The position numbers were made by a program, and so were the translations under genes. The notes under the pieces were generated by a model. That model saw nothing but the letters and a program-made list of their open reading frames with translations, was not told the DNA's origin and did no database searches. A stretch of 64,000 bases of DNA, taken from NCBI GenBank assembly GCA_035578905.1, contig JAQJVL010000670.1:156001-220000 (forward strand), read 5' to 3'. The first letter of the stretch is position 1; each line of letters starts with the position of its first letter. Below, one piece after another: positions 47,251-62,035 of this stretch. This stretch comes from Stictocephala bisonia. Taxonomy: Eukaryota; Arthropoda; Insecta; Hemiptera; Membracidae.

Positions 47251-47929
47251 TTCACAACCTTGACATGAAATTGATCTCTTTCAGTAAAGTGTTAATATAT
47301 TTAAAAAATAAACCCCCTTATTTTTTATATACATATTCCCATTTTTAACATAAAATTTTATAAGTTATAAAAAAATATAACATCAAGTCACAAAGTATTC
47401 TACCATTAACATGAAAAGTTAAAATGATCATTGAAATGTTACATTTTTAACGGGCAAATATAATAATATGATTTGCAGGACTATCAATCGATTGATTAAG
47501 AAATATATTCATATTACAATTAGTTGAAATCGCATGTCTTACCTAATTGTGTAAGGACAATGTGATTCTAAATATAATACAACCAAAGTAAACCAATATT
47601 ATATTTATAATTTAAATCACTGCTGCCAACTTTTAATTGACAAAGTTCAGTCGTGATATGTTGACACGTGCGAGCATTTACATTTATTATGATTTGTTTA
47701 TGGCACATAGTTTTCAATACAACATTGACCTTCTACATCAGTATTAATTTAACAGATTCTGTTAAATCAGTATTAATAAACAAGGAACTTTCCTAATTAA
47801 AACATCTATTTAAAGTAGAACAATGTGTCTTGTGTTCGTTTAATCTAGTTTATATGACACAATACACAATTATACATTGTATAACTTATAAGCCATCATA
47901 TGAAGTACTTTATAATGCAGGGTGAATGG
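47251..47929. other. AT-rich interval, no gene seen
   Basis: No recognised feature. Confidence 0.5.
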
Positions 47930-47931
47930 TA

Positions 47932-48307
47932 CATGGTGTTTAAAAATTTAAGGGCTTAAACTACATGCTTGGGGCTACTTAAAAACGCAAATTTCAGTTT
48001 TATATGCCAAATGGTTAGTGTGGTATGTTCAAATTAAGATTTATTTTTAAATCGTGGACCTAACCATAAAAAGCTTTATTACTTACTCAAAAGATCATAT
48101 TTTTTAAACTATGACACCATTTTTGAAATCTACATTAAATTTTTAACAAGAATAATGAGCTAGTAGCATGCATAAATTAAGGTTGGTACTTAAAATTATG
48201 CTTTAAAGCAAACAAATCATGTTTTTGTAAAATTTTAAACAATGTTTTAAGCGTAGTTACTAAATTATGCTAACGGATATAATGTGTCAAACTATACAGA
48301 AAACTGC
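47932..48307 (+). repeat. Left terminal inverted repeat of mariner-like element
   Basis: It aligns end to end with the reverse complement of 50020-50397, from catggtgtttaaaaattt to catacagaaaactgc-like sequence (cagaaaactgc at 48297-48307). Small indels and scattered substitutions separate the two. Confidence 0.9.
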
Positions 48308-48704
48308 AGGTCTTTCCAGTGATATGCTTTTGTTTGTATTATCGTACAATGTTCCATTTTTATTATTATTTGAATAGAAAGAAACACAGAGTGGTTAAAA
48401 AATTGTAAGACTATCTTACTAGCCAGCAACTAGGACTGGACATTCAAATAACGTTATGTGATTAAAAACACATGTAAATCAGGGACAAATGGGTTTTTTA
48501 CCACAATTCTTAGACCCGGCATACACCCCATCCTTATCAATAGTTTTGTCTGTTGTCCTTAATGACTGGGAAATTCCACTACCTGCTTAGTTTAACAAAA
48601 GTTAGTTTCTTTTAAAGCAACCTTATCACGAGAAAAACTGGAATCCATAATCTGTTTACTCTTTATACCGGGTCTGTGTATAAGCTATTCAGTTCTGTAG
48701 CATC

Positions 48705-49795
48705 ATGGAGTTCAATACAAGAGAATATGCAGAAATGCATTTTGTTTATGGATTTTGCAATGGCAATGCACTTGCTGCGCAAAGAGAACATTTTATGGTA
48801 CCCAGATCGAAAAGCCCCCAGCCCACAGGTGTTCACTAGACTTCACCAGAGGTTAGTGGAAAGAGGAAAAGTTCAAAGAAAGACTTCTGAGGTAGGTCCA
48901 GTTAATTATGATGTAGGTGTTGAAGAATTGATTCTAAATACCTTTCAAGAAAACCCAGAGAGTAGTAGTAGGGCAATTGCGGCTCAACTAAATGTTTCAC
49001 AGTGGAAAGTGTTGGATATTCTTCAGAGAAACAAGTTTCATCCATACCACTTCACGCCTGTACAAGAACTTGAAGCTCAAGACTTCGCTCCTCGTGTTCA
49101 GTTCTGTAGATGGTTGCTCAATAGCGATATTGAGCAGTATCATTTCTTCAAAAAGATCCTTTGGACAGATGAGGCCATATTTACAAGACAAGGAATCTTT
49201 AATACACATTATATGCACATGTGGGCAGAAGATAACCCAAGAGCAACCAAAGAACGATCTTTTCAAAGGAGATTTCACATTATGGTATGGGTTGGAATAG
49301 TAGGTGAAACGCTTATTGGCCCACATTTCTTCCAGGGAAACCTTCCAGGGAAACGGGGAACGCTTTTTGGACTTTTTACAGCACAGTCTCCCTTTGCTGC
49401 TAGACCATCTCAACCAAGAAAAAAGAGACAGTCTCATTTTCCAACAAGATGGAGCTACACCGCATTTCACCGCAGAAGTGCATCACTGTTTGACGCTCAA
49501 TTATCCTACATTGAGATTGAGATGTGTGAGAGTCTCGCATTGCACATATTGGACGGGGTGGGACCGTACCGTGGCCAGCTAGATCGCCGGACCTTAGTCC
49601 CATGGATTTCTGTGTATGAAACAAAAAGTCTATTCTGCACCTATCACTACAGAACAAGAACTGAGGGAGAGAATAACTGCGGCTGCTGAAGTAGTGTGCC
49701 AAGAAGCTTCTACAAAAGTGACAGTTCAACAAATGCGCAAGAGAACACGGACCTGCATCCGAAATGGAGGAAGGCAATTTGAACAACATTTATAA
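48705..49795 (+). pseudogene. Mariner-like DDE transposase pseudogene
   Basis: It would catalyse cut-and-paste transposition of the surrounding element. ATG 48705 starts MEFNTREYAEMHFVYGFCNG, a helix-turn-helix N-terminus of the DUF4817 type. The frame then shifts near 48760-48795 to ILWYPDRKAPSPQVFTRLHQ, a second DNA-binding part around PESSSRAIAAQLNVS, and the first catalytic D in ILWTDEAIF (codon 49168). After a shift near 49350 comes LIFQQDGATPHF with the second D (49448), then another shift to IGRGGTVPWPARSPDLSPMD with the third D (49605), a stop at 49616, and the C-terminus LRERITAAAEVV...FEQHL ending at TAA 49793. At least four frameshifts and one stop make it inactive. The second and third D are 157 nt apart, not a multiple of three, longer than the 34-41 residues common in mariners. 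Confidence 0.9.
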
Positions 49796-50019
49796 ATCTT
49801 ATTATTTTAAGTTGACCTTTTTTCAATTATTTTTATGAATGTAATTAGTATGTCTTAATATTATATCAAATCAAAGTATTATAATCTTTCTTTTAATAAA
49901 TAGTCAAAGATTCAAGTTTTCTGCAAACTGTGTTTTAATTCGGCTTCACCTAACGTTTTCGATGACGAAACAAAATAATTAAAATCACAATTATACTATT
50001 GAAAAGAACATTAAATTAC

Positions 50020-50397
50020 GCAGTTTTCTGTATGGTTTGACACATTATGTCCGTTACCATAATTTAGTAACCAAGCGTAAAACATTGTTTAACATTTTAC
50101 AAAAAAATGATTTTTTTACTTTAACGCATAATTTTAAATACCAACCTTAATTTACGAATCTTAATAGCTCATTATTCTTGTTGAAAATTTAATGTAGATT
50201 TCAAAAATGGTGTCACAGTTTAAAAAATATGATCTTTTGACTAAGTAATAAAGATCTTTTATGGTTAGGTCCACGATTTAAAAAAAAAATCTTAATTTGA
50301 ACATACCACACTAACCATTTGGCATATAAAACTGAAATTTGCGGTTTTAAGTAGCCCCAAGCATGTAGTTTAAGCCCTTAAATTTTTAAACACCCTG
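50020..50397 (-). repeat. Right terminal inverted repeat of mariner-like element
   Basis: Reverse-complement partner of 47932-48307, running from gcagttttctgtatgg to aaacaccctg, followed by TA. Confidence 0.9.
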
Positions 50398-50399
50398 TA

Positions 50400-53037
<2,638 letters not shown>

Positions 53038-54517
53038 TTCATTATCAAGTCTTTACTAACGAAGCCACTTGACTTGCCACTTTATTTCCCAGTAATTGTC
53101 AGAGGGTAAACATGCTTAGCACGTCATCTTCGTCATTAGTCGTTCACACTGTTCATAAGTTATTCATTATCAAGTCTTTACTAACGTAGCCACTTGGCTT
53201 GTCATTTTATCTCCCAGTAATTATCAGAGGGTAAACATGCTTAGCACGTCATCTTCGTCATTAGTCGTTCACACTGTTCATAAGTTATTCATTATCAAGT
53301 CTTTACTAACGTAGCCACTTGGCTTGTCATTTTATTTCCCAGTAATTATCAGAGGGTAAACATGCTTAGCACGTCATCTTCGTCATTAGTCGTTCACACT
53401 GTTCATAAGTTATTCATTTATCAAGTCTTTACTAACGTAGCCACTTGGCTTGTCATTTTATTTCCCAGTAATTATCAGAGGGTAAACATGCTTAGCACGT
53501 CATCTTCGTCATTAGTCGTTCACACTGTTCATAAGTTATTCATTATCAAGTCTTTACTATCGTAGCCACTTGGCTTGTCATTTTATCTCCCAGTAATTAT
53601 CAGAGGGTAAACATGCTTAGCACGTCATCTTCGTCATTAGTCGTTCACACTGTTCATAAGTTATTCATTATCAAGTCTTTACTATCGTAGCCACTTGGCT
53701 TGTCATTTTATCTCCCAGTAATTATCAGAGGGTAAACATGCTTAGCACGTCATCTTCGTCGTTAGTCGTTCACACTGTTCATAAGTTATTCATTATCAAG
53801 TCTTTACTAACGTAGCCACTTGGCTTGTCATTTTATTTCCCAGTAATTATCAGAGGGTAAACATGCTTAGCACGTCATCTTCGTCATTAGTCGTTCACAC
53901 TGTTCATAAGTTATTCATTATCAAGTCTTTACTAACGTAGCCACTTGGCTTGTCATTTTATCTCCCAGTAATTATCAGAGGGTAAACATGCTTAGCACGT
54001 CATCTTCGTCGTTAGTCGTTCACACTGTTCATAAGTTATTCATTATCAAGTCTTTACTAACGTAGCCACTTGGCTTGTCATTTTATTTCCCAGTAATTAT
54101 CAGAGGGTAAACATGCTTAGCACGTCATCTTCGTCGTTAGTCGTTCACACTGTTCATAAGTTATTCATTATCAAGTCTTTACTAACGTAGCCACTTGGCT
54201 TGTCATTTTATTTCCCAGTAATTATCAGAGGGTAAACATGCTTAGCACGTCATCTTCGTCATTAGTCGTTCACACTGTTCATAAGTTATTCATTATCAAG
54301 TCTTTACTAACGTAGCCACTTGGCTTGCCACTTTATTTCCCAGTAATTGTCAGAGGGTAAACATGCTTAGCACGTCATCTTCGTCATTAGTCGTTCACAC
54401 TGTTCATAAGTTATTCATTATCAAATCTTTACTAACGTAGCCACTTGGCTTGCCACTTAATTTCCCAGTGATTGTCAGAGGGTAAACATGCTTAGCATGC
54501 CATCTTCGTCATTACCT
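53038..54517 (+). repeat. 125-bp satellite, 12 copies
   Basis: The anchor gtaaacatgcttagcac occurs at 53106, 53231, 53356, 53482, 53607, 53732, 53857, 53982, 54107, 54232, 54357 and (gtaaacatgcttagcatg) 54482. All spacings are 125 bp except one of 126. Central copies share cttggcttgtcattttat and attatcag; the first copy and the last two share cttgccac and attgtcag instead. The last copy is also diverged and truncated. The open frame at 53362-53565 is incidental. Confidence 0.98.
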
Positions 54518-54724
54518 GTTCAGTCACATTTTACAAGACAAAGGGTGTCCAACATTACAAGCTCCTCGCCAGTCATAATAATAAAGTTATCCACAGTAAA
54601 ATTATAAATGTACAATAGTTATTAATTAAGGGAATGGCAAGATATATACATTTATTAACGGCAAAAGTTTATATAAACTACCCCTTAATGGCCATAGTTT
54701 TATTTTATGTCTATTAAAACTGAT

Positions 54725-54727
<3 letters not shown>
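54518..54727. other. Short spacer between repeats
   Basis: AT-rich DNA between the satellite and the TA microsatellite; nothing recognised. Confidence 0.5.

Positions 54728-54790
<63 letters not shown>
54728..54790. repeat. (TA)n microsatellite
   Basis: About 31 TA dinucleotides, following ttat. Confidence 0.95.
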
Positions 54791-54793
<3 letters not shown>

Positions 54794-55403
54794 TGTATGA
54801 ATAGATATTAAGCATTTCTATACACAGAAATAACACTATATAAAGCAATAAATAAGTATTTGTCCTGATTTAACCACACTATATTCGTGCATCAAAATAT
54901 TTTTACAAATTAGTTAGATCTAATAAACCTCTTTTTTTACCTTTAACTAATATATACCATTAACTTTTTTTACTTTAACAACAATTGATTTCCTATTAAC
55001 CGGAAAATTCAGAGAAAGCAAAATAAGAATTTAGAGAAAGCCAATTATAAAATTCAACGATAATTAGGTTAAGTGAATGTTTATTAACCATGAAGTATTT
55101 GGTGATACTCATACGTGACTATTTTGAGTGTTGGTATCCTTAAGATTAATATTGAAGAAATTTTATCTCTGGTATTTTAACTATGACAATCCCCGTAATA
55201 TACTAAATGCTTAGCGTGTTTCAGAATAAAGGAAATCGAATAAAAATGATTGAAAGTAGATCGCAATATAACTAAATAATGTGTTGCAATAGGCAAGCCA
55301 TTGTTACAACTATAATAATCTTCTTTTGGAAAAAAGAAAGTACTTCATTTATCACTGTTACTCAAAATTACAGTTCCATATCTGATAGTTACTGAATATT
55401 TAG
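54791..55403. other. AT-rich interval, no gene seen
   Basis: No recognised feature. Confidence 0.5.
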
Positions 55404-55560
55404 GCCTCTTGCTTGCCTAGTGGTTAGCACTTATGCTACCAGTGGAGATTTTGACAGGTTCAAATCCCGAGAGGTGCACTGAAATTTACCCTAGGGGTTT
55501 TCGACCGTTGTCTCCCAACAACGTATGAATATAATGTTAAAAATGCTACTGGCTAAGACA
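55404..55560 (+). mobile_element. tRNA-derived SINE, second family
   Basis: The head reads gcctcttgcttgcctagtgg then ttagcact (A box) and ggttcaaatcc (B box, 55457-55467). cctct at the 5' end pairs with agagg after the B box as an acceptor stem would, and cactt/cagtg form an anticodon-like stem with a 7-base loop atgctac. A body with ttaccctaggggttttcgac and cgttgtctcccaacaacg (a small hairpin) follows. The 3' end is not sharply defined. Confidence 0.65.
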
Positions 55561-57096
55561 GTAAAATAAAGGCAAACAACAAAGTTAATACAGACTCGTT
55601 TCTGGTACAAAAGTTTTGTGGACCAGTGAGTTACTTTCCATAAACAATTTTTATACAATTTTATAATTACTTTTTGATAACATATTTCTATACAATTTTA
55701 AAATTAGTAAAACTATATGTGTTATTAAATTTAACAACATCATATTTTATTCGGTTTAAAAAAAGAATAACTTTGATATTACTTGAAATAATAAAATAGA
55801 CTAAAAATAAAAACATAAAAATAATGTACATTATTTGTTATTATGTTCATTGCTATGTTTAAAATCATTAGGCCTATATTTATCATTGATATTAATTTTA
55901 TATTTGGTTAGATTTTTTGAGTACAACAATTGTTATCAATAATTATTTGTTGTTTAATAAGTAATTAATGCACGCTATAATTAATATTTGAGACACAAGA
56001 TCCTTATGACTGGACTAATAAAGTTAGTTAATATTCTGAAATTAAACGTTGGTTTACATTTTACTTATCACATTTTCAAGCCCAAAATCTTATAAACAAA
56101 CATTTTTGGTAACGGTAGTTTAGTCTTCAAAGTAGAGCTTAATATATTTAATTAATTCAAGTAAAATAAAATACCGAAAATAAAGATGTGTTGACAGCTA
56201 CATACATATTACAAACATTAGGTTATAACAAAAATTTAATCAGATCACTTTGGATTTAAGGGAAGGACACTAATATAGTAATTTTGTGAATTGATCACGC
56301 TTACAAGCAACACAAACATAGATAGCATAGTAAAGGGTGTATTCCATGATATTACAACTCATAAATATATGTAAATATATGTAAATATTGAAAAAATATC
56401 TCAGTTGAACAAATTAAGAAAATTTAAATAATTTAGATTATTGTATTGTAAATTCTATATATCAAACAGCACATTTATTTTTTACATTGTTGCTTATTTC
56501 AATTAATGGGCTCATGCTTTCGAAATTCCTTTCATTACTGCTGCTAGTAATGTTTATATTATTTCATTTTGTTAGAAAAGATTTATAAAATCAGATCCCG
56601 GTTTGTGTATTTAAATTATTAATTGCACGGCAAAAAATTAATGATAAGTTATAAGCTTAATTTAAATATGTATTTTATTACAAAAATAAAACTTGATAAA
56701 ATATTTTTAGATTTCTTACTTAAATAAGTGAGATACCTACAAAAATTTAAACTGTATACGAGCTAGTTAGATCTGTTACTAGTTCCTTCTTTACAGGGAA
56801 GGAAGTAGTTACCTTTGTGTCTTAGGTACAATAGACCACTAATGAGACTCGTGTCTATTCGACAAACCTTTTGTTTCTTATCTCTTTTTGTTGATAGGCT
56901 AAACATCATCACAGCAATCATAGCCACCACATGATATCTGTTTAAAAAGAATACATTTTTTTCTTAAACGTAGCATTGTCTGAAAGATTGGAATATTTTG
57001 GGACATGGAAGGCAAATGATTTCCACCGTAAATAGTTGTCAACGTAATCTTGTGTTAAAAGGAATAACTGGACATATTACTGTCTGGAAGTGATAG
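55561..57096. other. AT-rich interval, no gene seen
   Basis: About 1.5 kb without recognised features. Confidence 0.5.
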
Positions 57097-57168
57097 TTGT
57101 TTTTTTTTTTTTTTTTGTTGCTCAAATGGTTTTTAATGCAATGGTTTTTAATGCAATGGTTTTTAATG
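57097..57168. repeat. Poly-T tract and short tandem repeat
   Basis: A T run of about 19 is followed by three copies of aatggtttttaatgc. Confidence 0.85.
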
Positions 57169-57334
57169 GGTATTAATGCAATTTAATTTAAATGATGCAT
57201 GCTCCTACGCTATTATTTCAAATAAAATTTAGTCACCCTTTTAAAGTTTATAAATTTTTTTGAATATACGCATTACCTAATAATAAATGATGTCAACAGT
57301 TTGTAATGTATTTGCTTCTAAAGCTAGGATCATC

Positions 57335-57720
57335 CGTTAAAATCGTCCCTACTGAGCATCACATTCCACGAATATGTGTTCTACGACCTCTGCAATATAC
57401 CCACAAAGGCTATGCAGTGTCTTCTAGTGTGGAAACCCACCTGTGGTAGGTCAGCAATTATTAAACTGCCAATTTTAGAACATAACTAGGGTTTTAAATG
57501 AGCTCTTAACTCGAGGGTCTTGCCAAACTCACTCATAGTTGTGCCATAGCACCATGTATATGTCCCTAGTTTGATTGGTTATCACGGGTATTTAGCCAAG
57601 GAACAGTTGACTCCATACGCTTATTCTAGACCCAACCCGTGATCGATTACTCCGTTGTTGGCTAAATAGTCTCTTTCCATGAAGCTCTTAGTTCCTTATT
57701 GACATTGAACCCAAACAACT
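57335..57720 (-). pseudogene. Non-LTR retrotransposon C-terminal fragment
   Basis: On the minus strand one frame gives LHSLCGYIAEVVEHIFVECD (plus strand about 57350-57412), which fits the C-terminal zinc-binding pattern C..C....E..EH(I/L)...C of R1/Jockey-type ORF2 proteins, though the first cysteine is not clear. Upstream on that strand the sequence stays GC-richer and could be decayed RNase H (HGLGLE...LAK near 57600-57640), but this is weak. Stops and frameshifts are frequent. The upper boundary is a composition change rather than a recognised end. Confidence 0.45.
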
Positions 57721-58311
57721 CAGCTTATTACTACTTTAAAAGTTAAATTATAAAGATTGAAGATTAAATAACTGAAGATTAAGTATGTTCCTAAATTCAA
57801 GATTTCATCCTCTAAATTTTAGTTAGGCTTGATTTTCTTGCATGAATCGAACACATTTTTATAACATGAAATTCCTAAATAAGATCAAAACTAGAAAGAA
57901 AATAAAGTGTAATGCCAGTTTATGGATTCCGACTTAATTTTCATTGATTTATTTCAACTAAGGTAACTAAACCTCTCTTCCATATATCAGCAAAACATGT
58001 AGGTGCTTATGTCTTAGAAGTTTACCTCAATCGTCTAGTTTTAAGTTTTCTCATTAATAAATTTATCTTTCATAGTAGTTAGAAATTAAATGGATAGTGT
58101 AATGAGAGGTTAGTTGAACAAAGTTGAACAGCATGGATACTCTGAAATATAAATAGTCTAAAACTGCACAAGATATTGCCCGAGAACTTTGAATCTCATT
58201 TCATCAATAATGCTTAGCATGTTGTTTTGTCAACTTTTTCAGATACCGTCCTAACAGTTCCCTGCAAGCATGTCTTAGGAAATATATTGAACACCCCAAA
58301 ATAAACATTTG
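57721..58311. other. AT-rich interval, no gene seen
   Basis: No recognised feature. Confidence 0.5.
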
Positions 58312-59444
58312 TATCTCACCTCACCTCTTGCCTGACAGCCGTGAAGAAAGTTCGTTAATCACGGTGAGTGACAGGTGGATAAGTGATGGTAGTAAAGTCC
58401 CAGTAATATATTAGCAGAGCTGAACACACCCTGATTGTAAATATCTTGTATAATCATATATATTCATACAGCATACATTTGTACACCTCACCTCTAGCCT
58501 GACAGCCATGAAGAAAGTTCGTTAATCACGGTGAGTGACAGGTGGATAAGTGATGGTAGTAAAGTCCCAGTAATATATTAGCAGAGCTGAACACACCCTG
58601 ATTGTAAATATCTTGTATAATCATATATATTCATACAGCATACATTTGTACACCTCAAATCTGGCCTGACATCAGTGAAGAAAGTTCGTTAATCACGGTG
58701 AGTGACAGGTGGATAAGTGATGGTAGTAAAGTTCCATTAATATATTAGCAGAGCTGAACACACCCTGATTGTAAATATCTTGAATAATCATATATATTCA
58801 TACAGCATACATTTGTACACCTCAACTCTGACCTGACAGCCATGAAGAAAGTTCGTTAATCACGGTGAGTGACAGGTGGATAAGTGATGGTAGTAAAGGC
58901 CCAGTAATATATTAACAGAGCTGAACACACCCTGATTGTAAATATCTTGTATAATCATATATATTCATACAGCATACATTTGTACACCTCAACTCTGACC
59001 TGACATCAGTGAAGAAAGTTCGTTAATCACGGTGAGTGACAGGTGGATAAGTGATGGTAGTAAAGTTCCATTAATATATTAGCAGAGCTGAACACACCCT
59101 GATTGTAAATATCTTGAATAATCATATATATTCATACAGCATACATTTGTACACCTCAACTCTGACCTGACAGCCATGAAGAAAGTTCGTTAATCACGGT
59201 GAGTGACAGGTGGATAAGTGATGGTAGTAAAGTCCCAGTAATATATTAACAGAGCTGAACACACCCTGATTGTAAATATCTTGTATAATCATATATATTA
59301 ATACAGCATACATTTGTACACCTCACCTCTGGCCTGACATCCGTGAAGAAAGTTCGTTAATCACGGTGAGTGACAGGTGGATAAGTGATGGTAGTAAAGT
59401 CCCAGTAATATATTAACAGAGCTGAACACACCCTGATTGTAAAT
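58312..59444 (+). repeat. 167-bp satellite, ~7 copies
   Basis: The anchor gaagaaagttcgttaatcac occurs at 58343, 58510, 58677, 58844, 59011, 59178 and 59345, exactly 167 bp apart. Copies 3 and 5 share atcagtgaag, gttccattaat and cttgaataatc; copies 4 and 6 share acctgacagcc and tattaacag. The array has therefore grown in part by duplication of a 334-bp dimer. Confidence 0.98.
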
Positions 59445-60037
59445 GTGACTAAACGCTTGCAAACCCTCCTTTAACTAACTTCAATATTAGGTTAAGGAAT
59501 TCTTTTAATTATTTATTAAAACCATCAAATGAATATTAATGGAAAACCACTATCAATCAAGACATAGGACGTATGGTTTTTTTTTATACTGGTTGTAATA
59601 ATGAATTCGTCACAAATTAACTAATACAAAATTTAATAATATTGAATGTTGTAAGTGGTTCATTTAGTTTTAAAACCATTTTATTGACTAAAGAAGGCTT
59701 AGTAAAATATATTTAAACTAGCTCACCATGGGTGCCTTATAAAATACCATGCAATAGGCTAAAAGCATCCAAGTGATCAAAAGTAGTTGCTGTTCTGAAG
59801 CCTTACAAAGAACCTGAACGAGTGGAAAGTCATCGCCCAATAACTAAACACTTTCAATAAGCTTGTAAAAAGTTCAATTAATACATTTTCTTTAAGTTGT
59901 TACACACTGTTTTAATTGTAGAATTAATAAAAGAGCTATGAAAAAAGTAAATGAATAAAAAAGTAATTTGACCAGAAAATTGTGCCTATAAGTCATACAC
60001 AATTATATCCTGTCAGGAGCGTTCGGTAGAGGGTAAT
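59445..60037. other. AT-rich interval, no gene seen
   Basis: No recognised feature. Confidence 0.5.
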
Positions 60038-60277
60038 ATGGAGGTGGAGATAAGAGAAGGGCAACCTGCCCTTTGGAATACAGATAAGACTTCAAAACTG
60101 AACCACCTAAATTGTTGTTCGACACAACCTTTACGCAAACGCGATCCAGCAAGATATTTGTGGCTCTACAAAATGTACAATAACTTAGCCAATGGATTTA
60201 TTTATTTATTTATTTTTTGTGTGGAATGTTGGATTATGTGTGGTAAATGTAATAGAGGAAGAACGTGTTATTATTAA
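60038..60277 (+). CDS. Small ORF, possible MADF-like start
   Basis: A true ATG at 60038 opens 79 codons beginning MEVEIREGQPALWNT, and the first 100 or so bases are GC-richer than the surroundings. VRERP.LWNT is the typical opening of MADF DNA-binding domains, so this could be a first exon or remnant of such a gene or of a transposon-linked MADF protein. The following residues (DKTSKLNHLNCCSTQPLRK) do not continue the MADF pattern, and after about codon 50 the frame is AT-driven and hydrophobic (NGFIYLFIFCVECW). No good splice donor was identified where the match ends. It may well be chance. Confidence 0.2.
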   Translation: MEVEIREGQPALWNTDKTSKLNHLNCCSTQPLRKRDPARYLWLYKMYNNLANGFIYLFIFCVECWIMCGKCNRGRTCYY

Positions 60278-62035
60278 TCTAAATAGATTAATTTAATATC
60301 AATGTTAGGACAAGTTAGAGGCTGTTCATCAATCTAAATTATATGCACAATAGGACATATTTTATAAACAGCAGGAAATATTGTGGGTTAACTATATTTA
60401 CTTTGGTTTTGTATTATTTTAAAGTCTACTGGTAATAAAAAACAACAAATTACAATAAAACTAAGCACTATCTGCCTGTTGAGTCTCAAACTCTCACTAT
60501 TCTCTGAATAGTACTGATTAAATTAAACTTGATAGATATATTTTTATCGAATGAATCCAACTTCTTCAGTGTATTCAAGTTTCAAGTTCAGTCTTGTAGA
60601 GTTCCTAAAAGGCATAAAAAACAAAATAATTGTTAAAAGTAACCGAAATAAAATTATAAATTTGAGGAGAATGTAGTTGAATTTTCCGTTCATAACACTT
60701 CAGTAAATATATACTTTCAAGACTTCCTTTATAAGTTTTATATAGTTTATATATATTATAAAAACTTATGTAGTTTTATATAGTTAAATATCCTAATCTT
60801 TTGCATTAAGTATCGTTTGACTATAAACAGACACAGGTGAAAATATATATTTAATTTTATGAAATAAGTGTGTAAAAAAAGGTGATACACTAGTATAATC
60901 TTTTTTATGGACATTAAACCATTACTAAGTCAATAGACGTGTTTTTACTGTGAGGTATTTTTTTCTTCATAAAACATTTACATAATCTACCTGAAACGCA
61001 ACATTGATTGATTTTTATTTTTATTTATGACGTTAATTCCTTTCCTTAATTTTTGAACTATTTTGTATCTTGCTCACAATATAGCTTTTTATAATGATAT
61101 CATGGGAGTTAAGTAACACGTAATCTTGCTTCCATCATAATCTCTTCTCTTCAACTTAACGGAATGGCTCATAAGATTACTGTTTGGATATTAAGATGAT
61201 CAAAGTTAACCATATACTTGTGAGATACATATGAGCAGGAATGCATAATCAGAGGGAACCGGTTATCCAGCTTACGTCAAGAGGAATGTGAACGATATAG
61301 GCCTACATTCCGTTTTTCATTGTGTCCGAAATAAGAAAGATCGATCATAAACGATCACTGTTTGAAACACCTTCCTTATTGTCCTTTTTGAATGATGTAA
61401 GTTACACTTACAGTTTAACCTTCTTGACAGGAGACCTTCAGTCCTTTAAACTATTCATGGACCTGTAATTAAGTAAAAAATGTTGTGGGCCATATGGAGG
61501 AAAGACGATCTCTAACCATTTAAGAACATTATGCAAATATCCTTAATAGTTACAGGAATATATCTGTAAAAATATACCATCTTCCAACTAGTCCTACGTA
61601 TCAGAATTTGATCACTTTATGTGTCTTTAAATCATCATGAAAATTTCACCTTGTAAAGTACCCCCTAATTACTAGTTCCTTCAGTATCTGAATTAGTAGA
61701 AGTAAATATTAGTTAGAAACAGTATTACTGAATATACAACAAGATTTAAAAAAAATTACCTAAAAAATGAATGTAAATAAAATAAATTTGTTTGTCAACT
61801 TCATTTTTAGTAGCTCTGTTATTCAAACATATATAGGACCTTTCTGTCGCTAGACTTAAAGACCGTAAGTATTACTGATTATTATCCCTTAACTACCATT
61901 GTTGGATTTTTTGGACTCAAATAGTTTTTAATTTAATTGTTCACCACTTTAGCGCTGATGTAGTGCAACCTCGTTCTAACTATTCCTAGTTGACTTTGTG
62001 CCGTCTTAAGGATTATTTTTTTAGGAGTTATTTAA
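60278..62035. other. AT-rich interval, no gene seen
   Basis: About 1.75 kb without recognised features. Confidence 0.5.

Larger units (their letters stand above)
47930..50399 (+). mobile_element. Mariner-superfamily element with long terminal repeats
   Basis: The element runs 47932-50397 (2466 bp) and is flanked by TA at 47930-47931 and 50398-50399, the target duplication of the Tc1/mariner superfamily. Left terminal inverted repeat 47932-48307 and right 50020-50397 are about 376-378 bp, with roughly 90% identity by eye. The outer ends are catggtgttt on the left and, read inward, cagggtgttt on the right. A frameshifted transposase lies between them at 48705-49795 in plus orientation. Terminal repeats this long are unusual for mariners, where about 30 bp is typical. 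Confidence 0.9.

Noticed and set aside
48997..49789. Minus-strand frames of 129 and 157 codons
   Set aside because: They lie opposite the mariner-like transposase pseudogene and have no independent support.
53038..54517. Regular direct repeats resembling a CRISPR array
   Set aside because: Repeats are contiguous 125-bp units without unique spacers, and the sequence is eukaryotic. The same applies to the 167-bp, 112-bp and 116-bp arrays.
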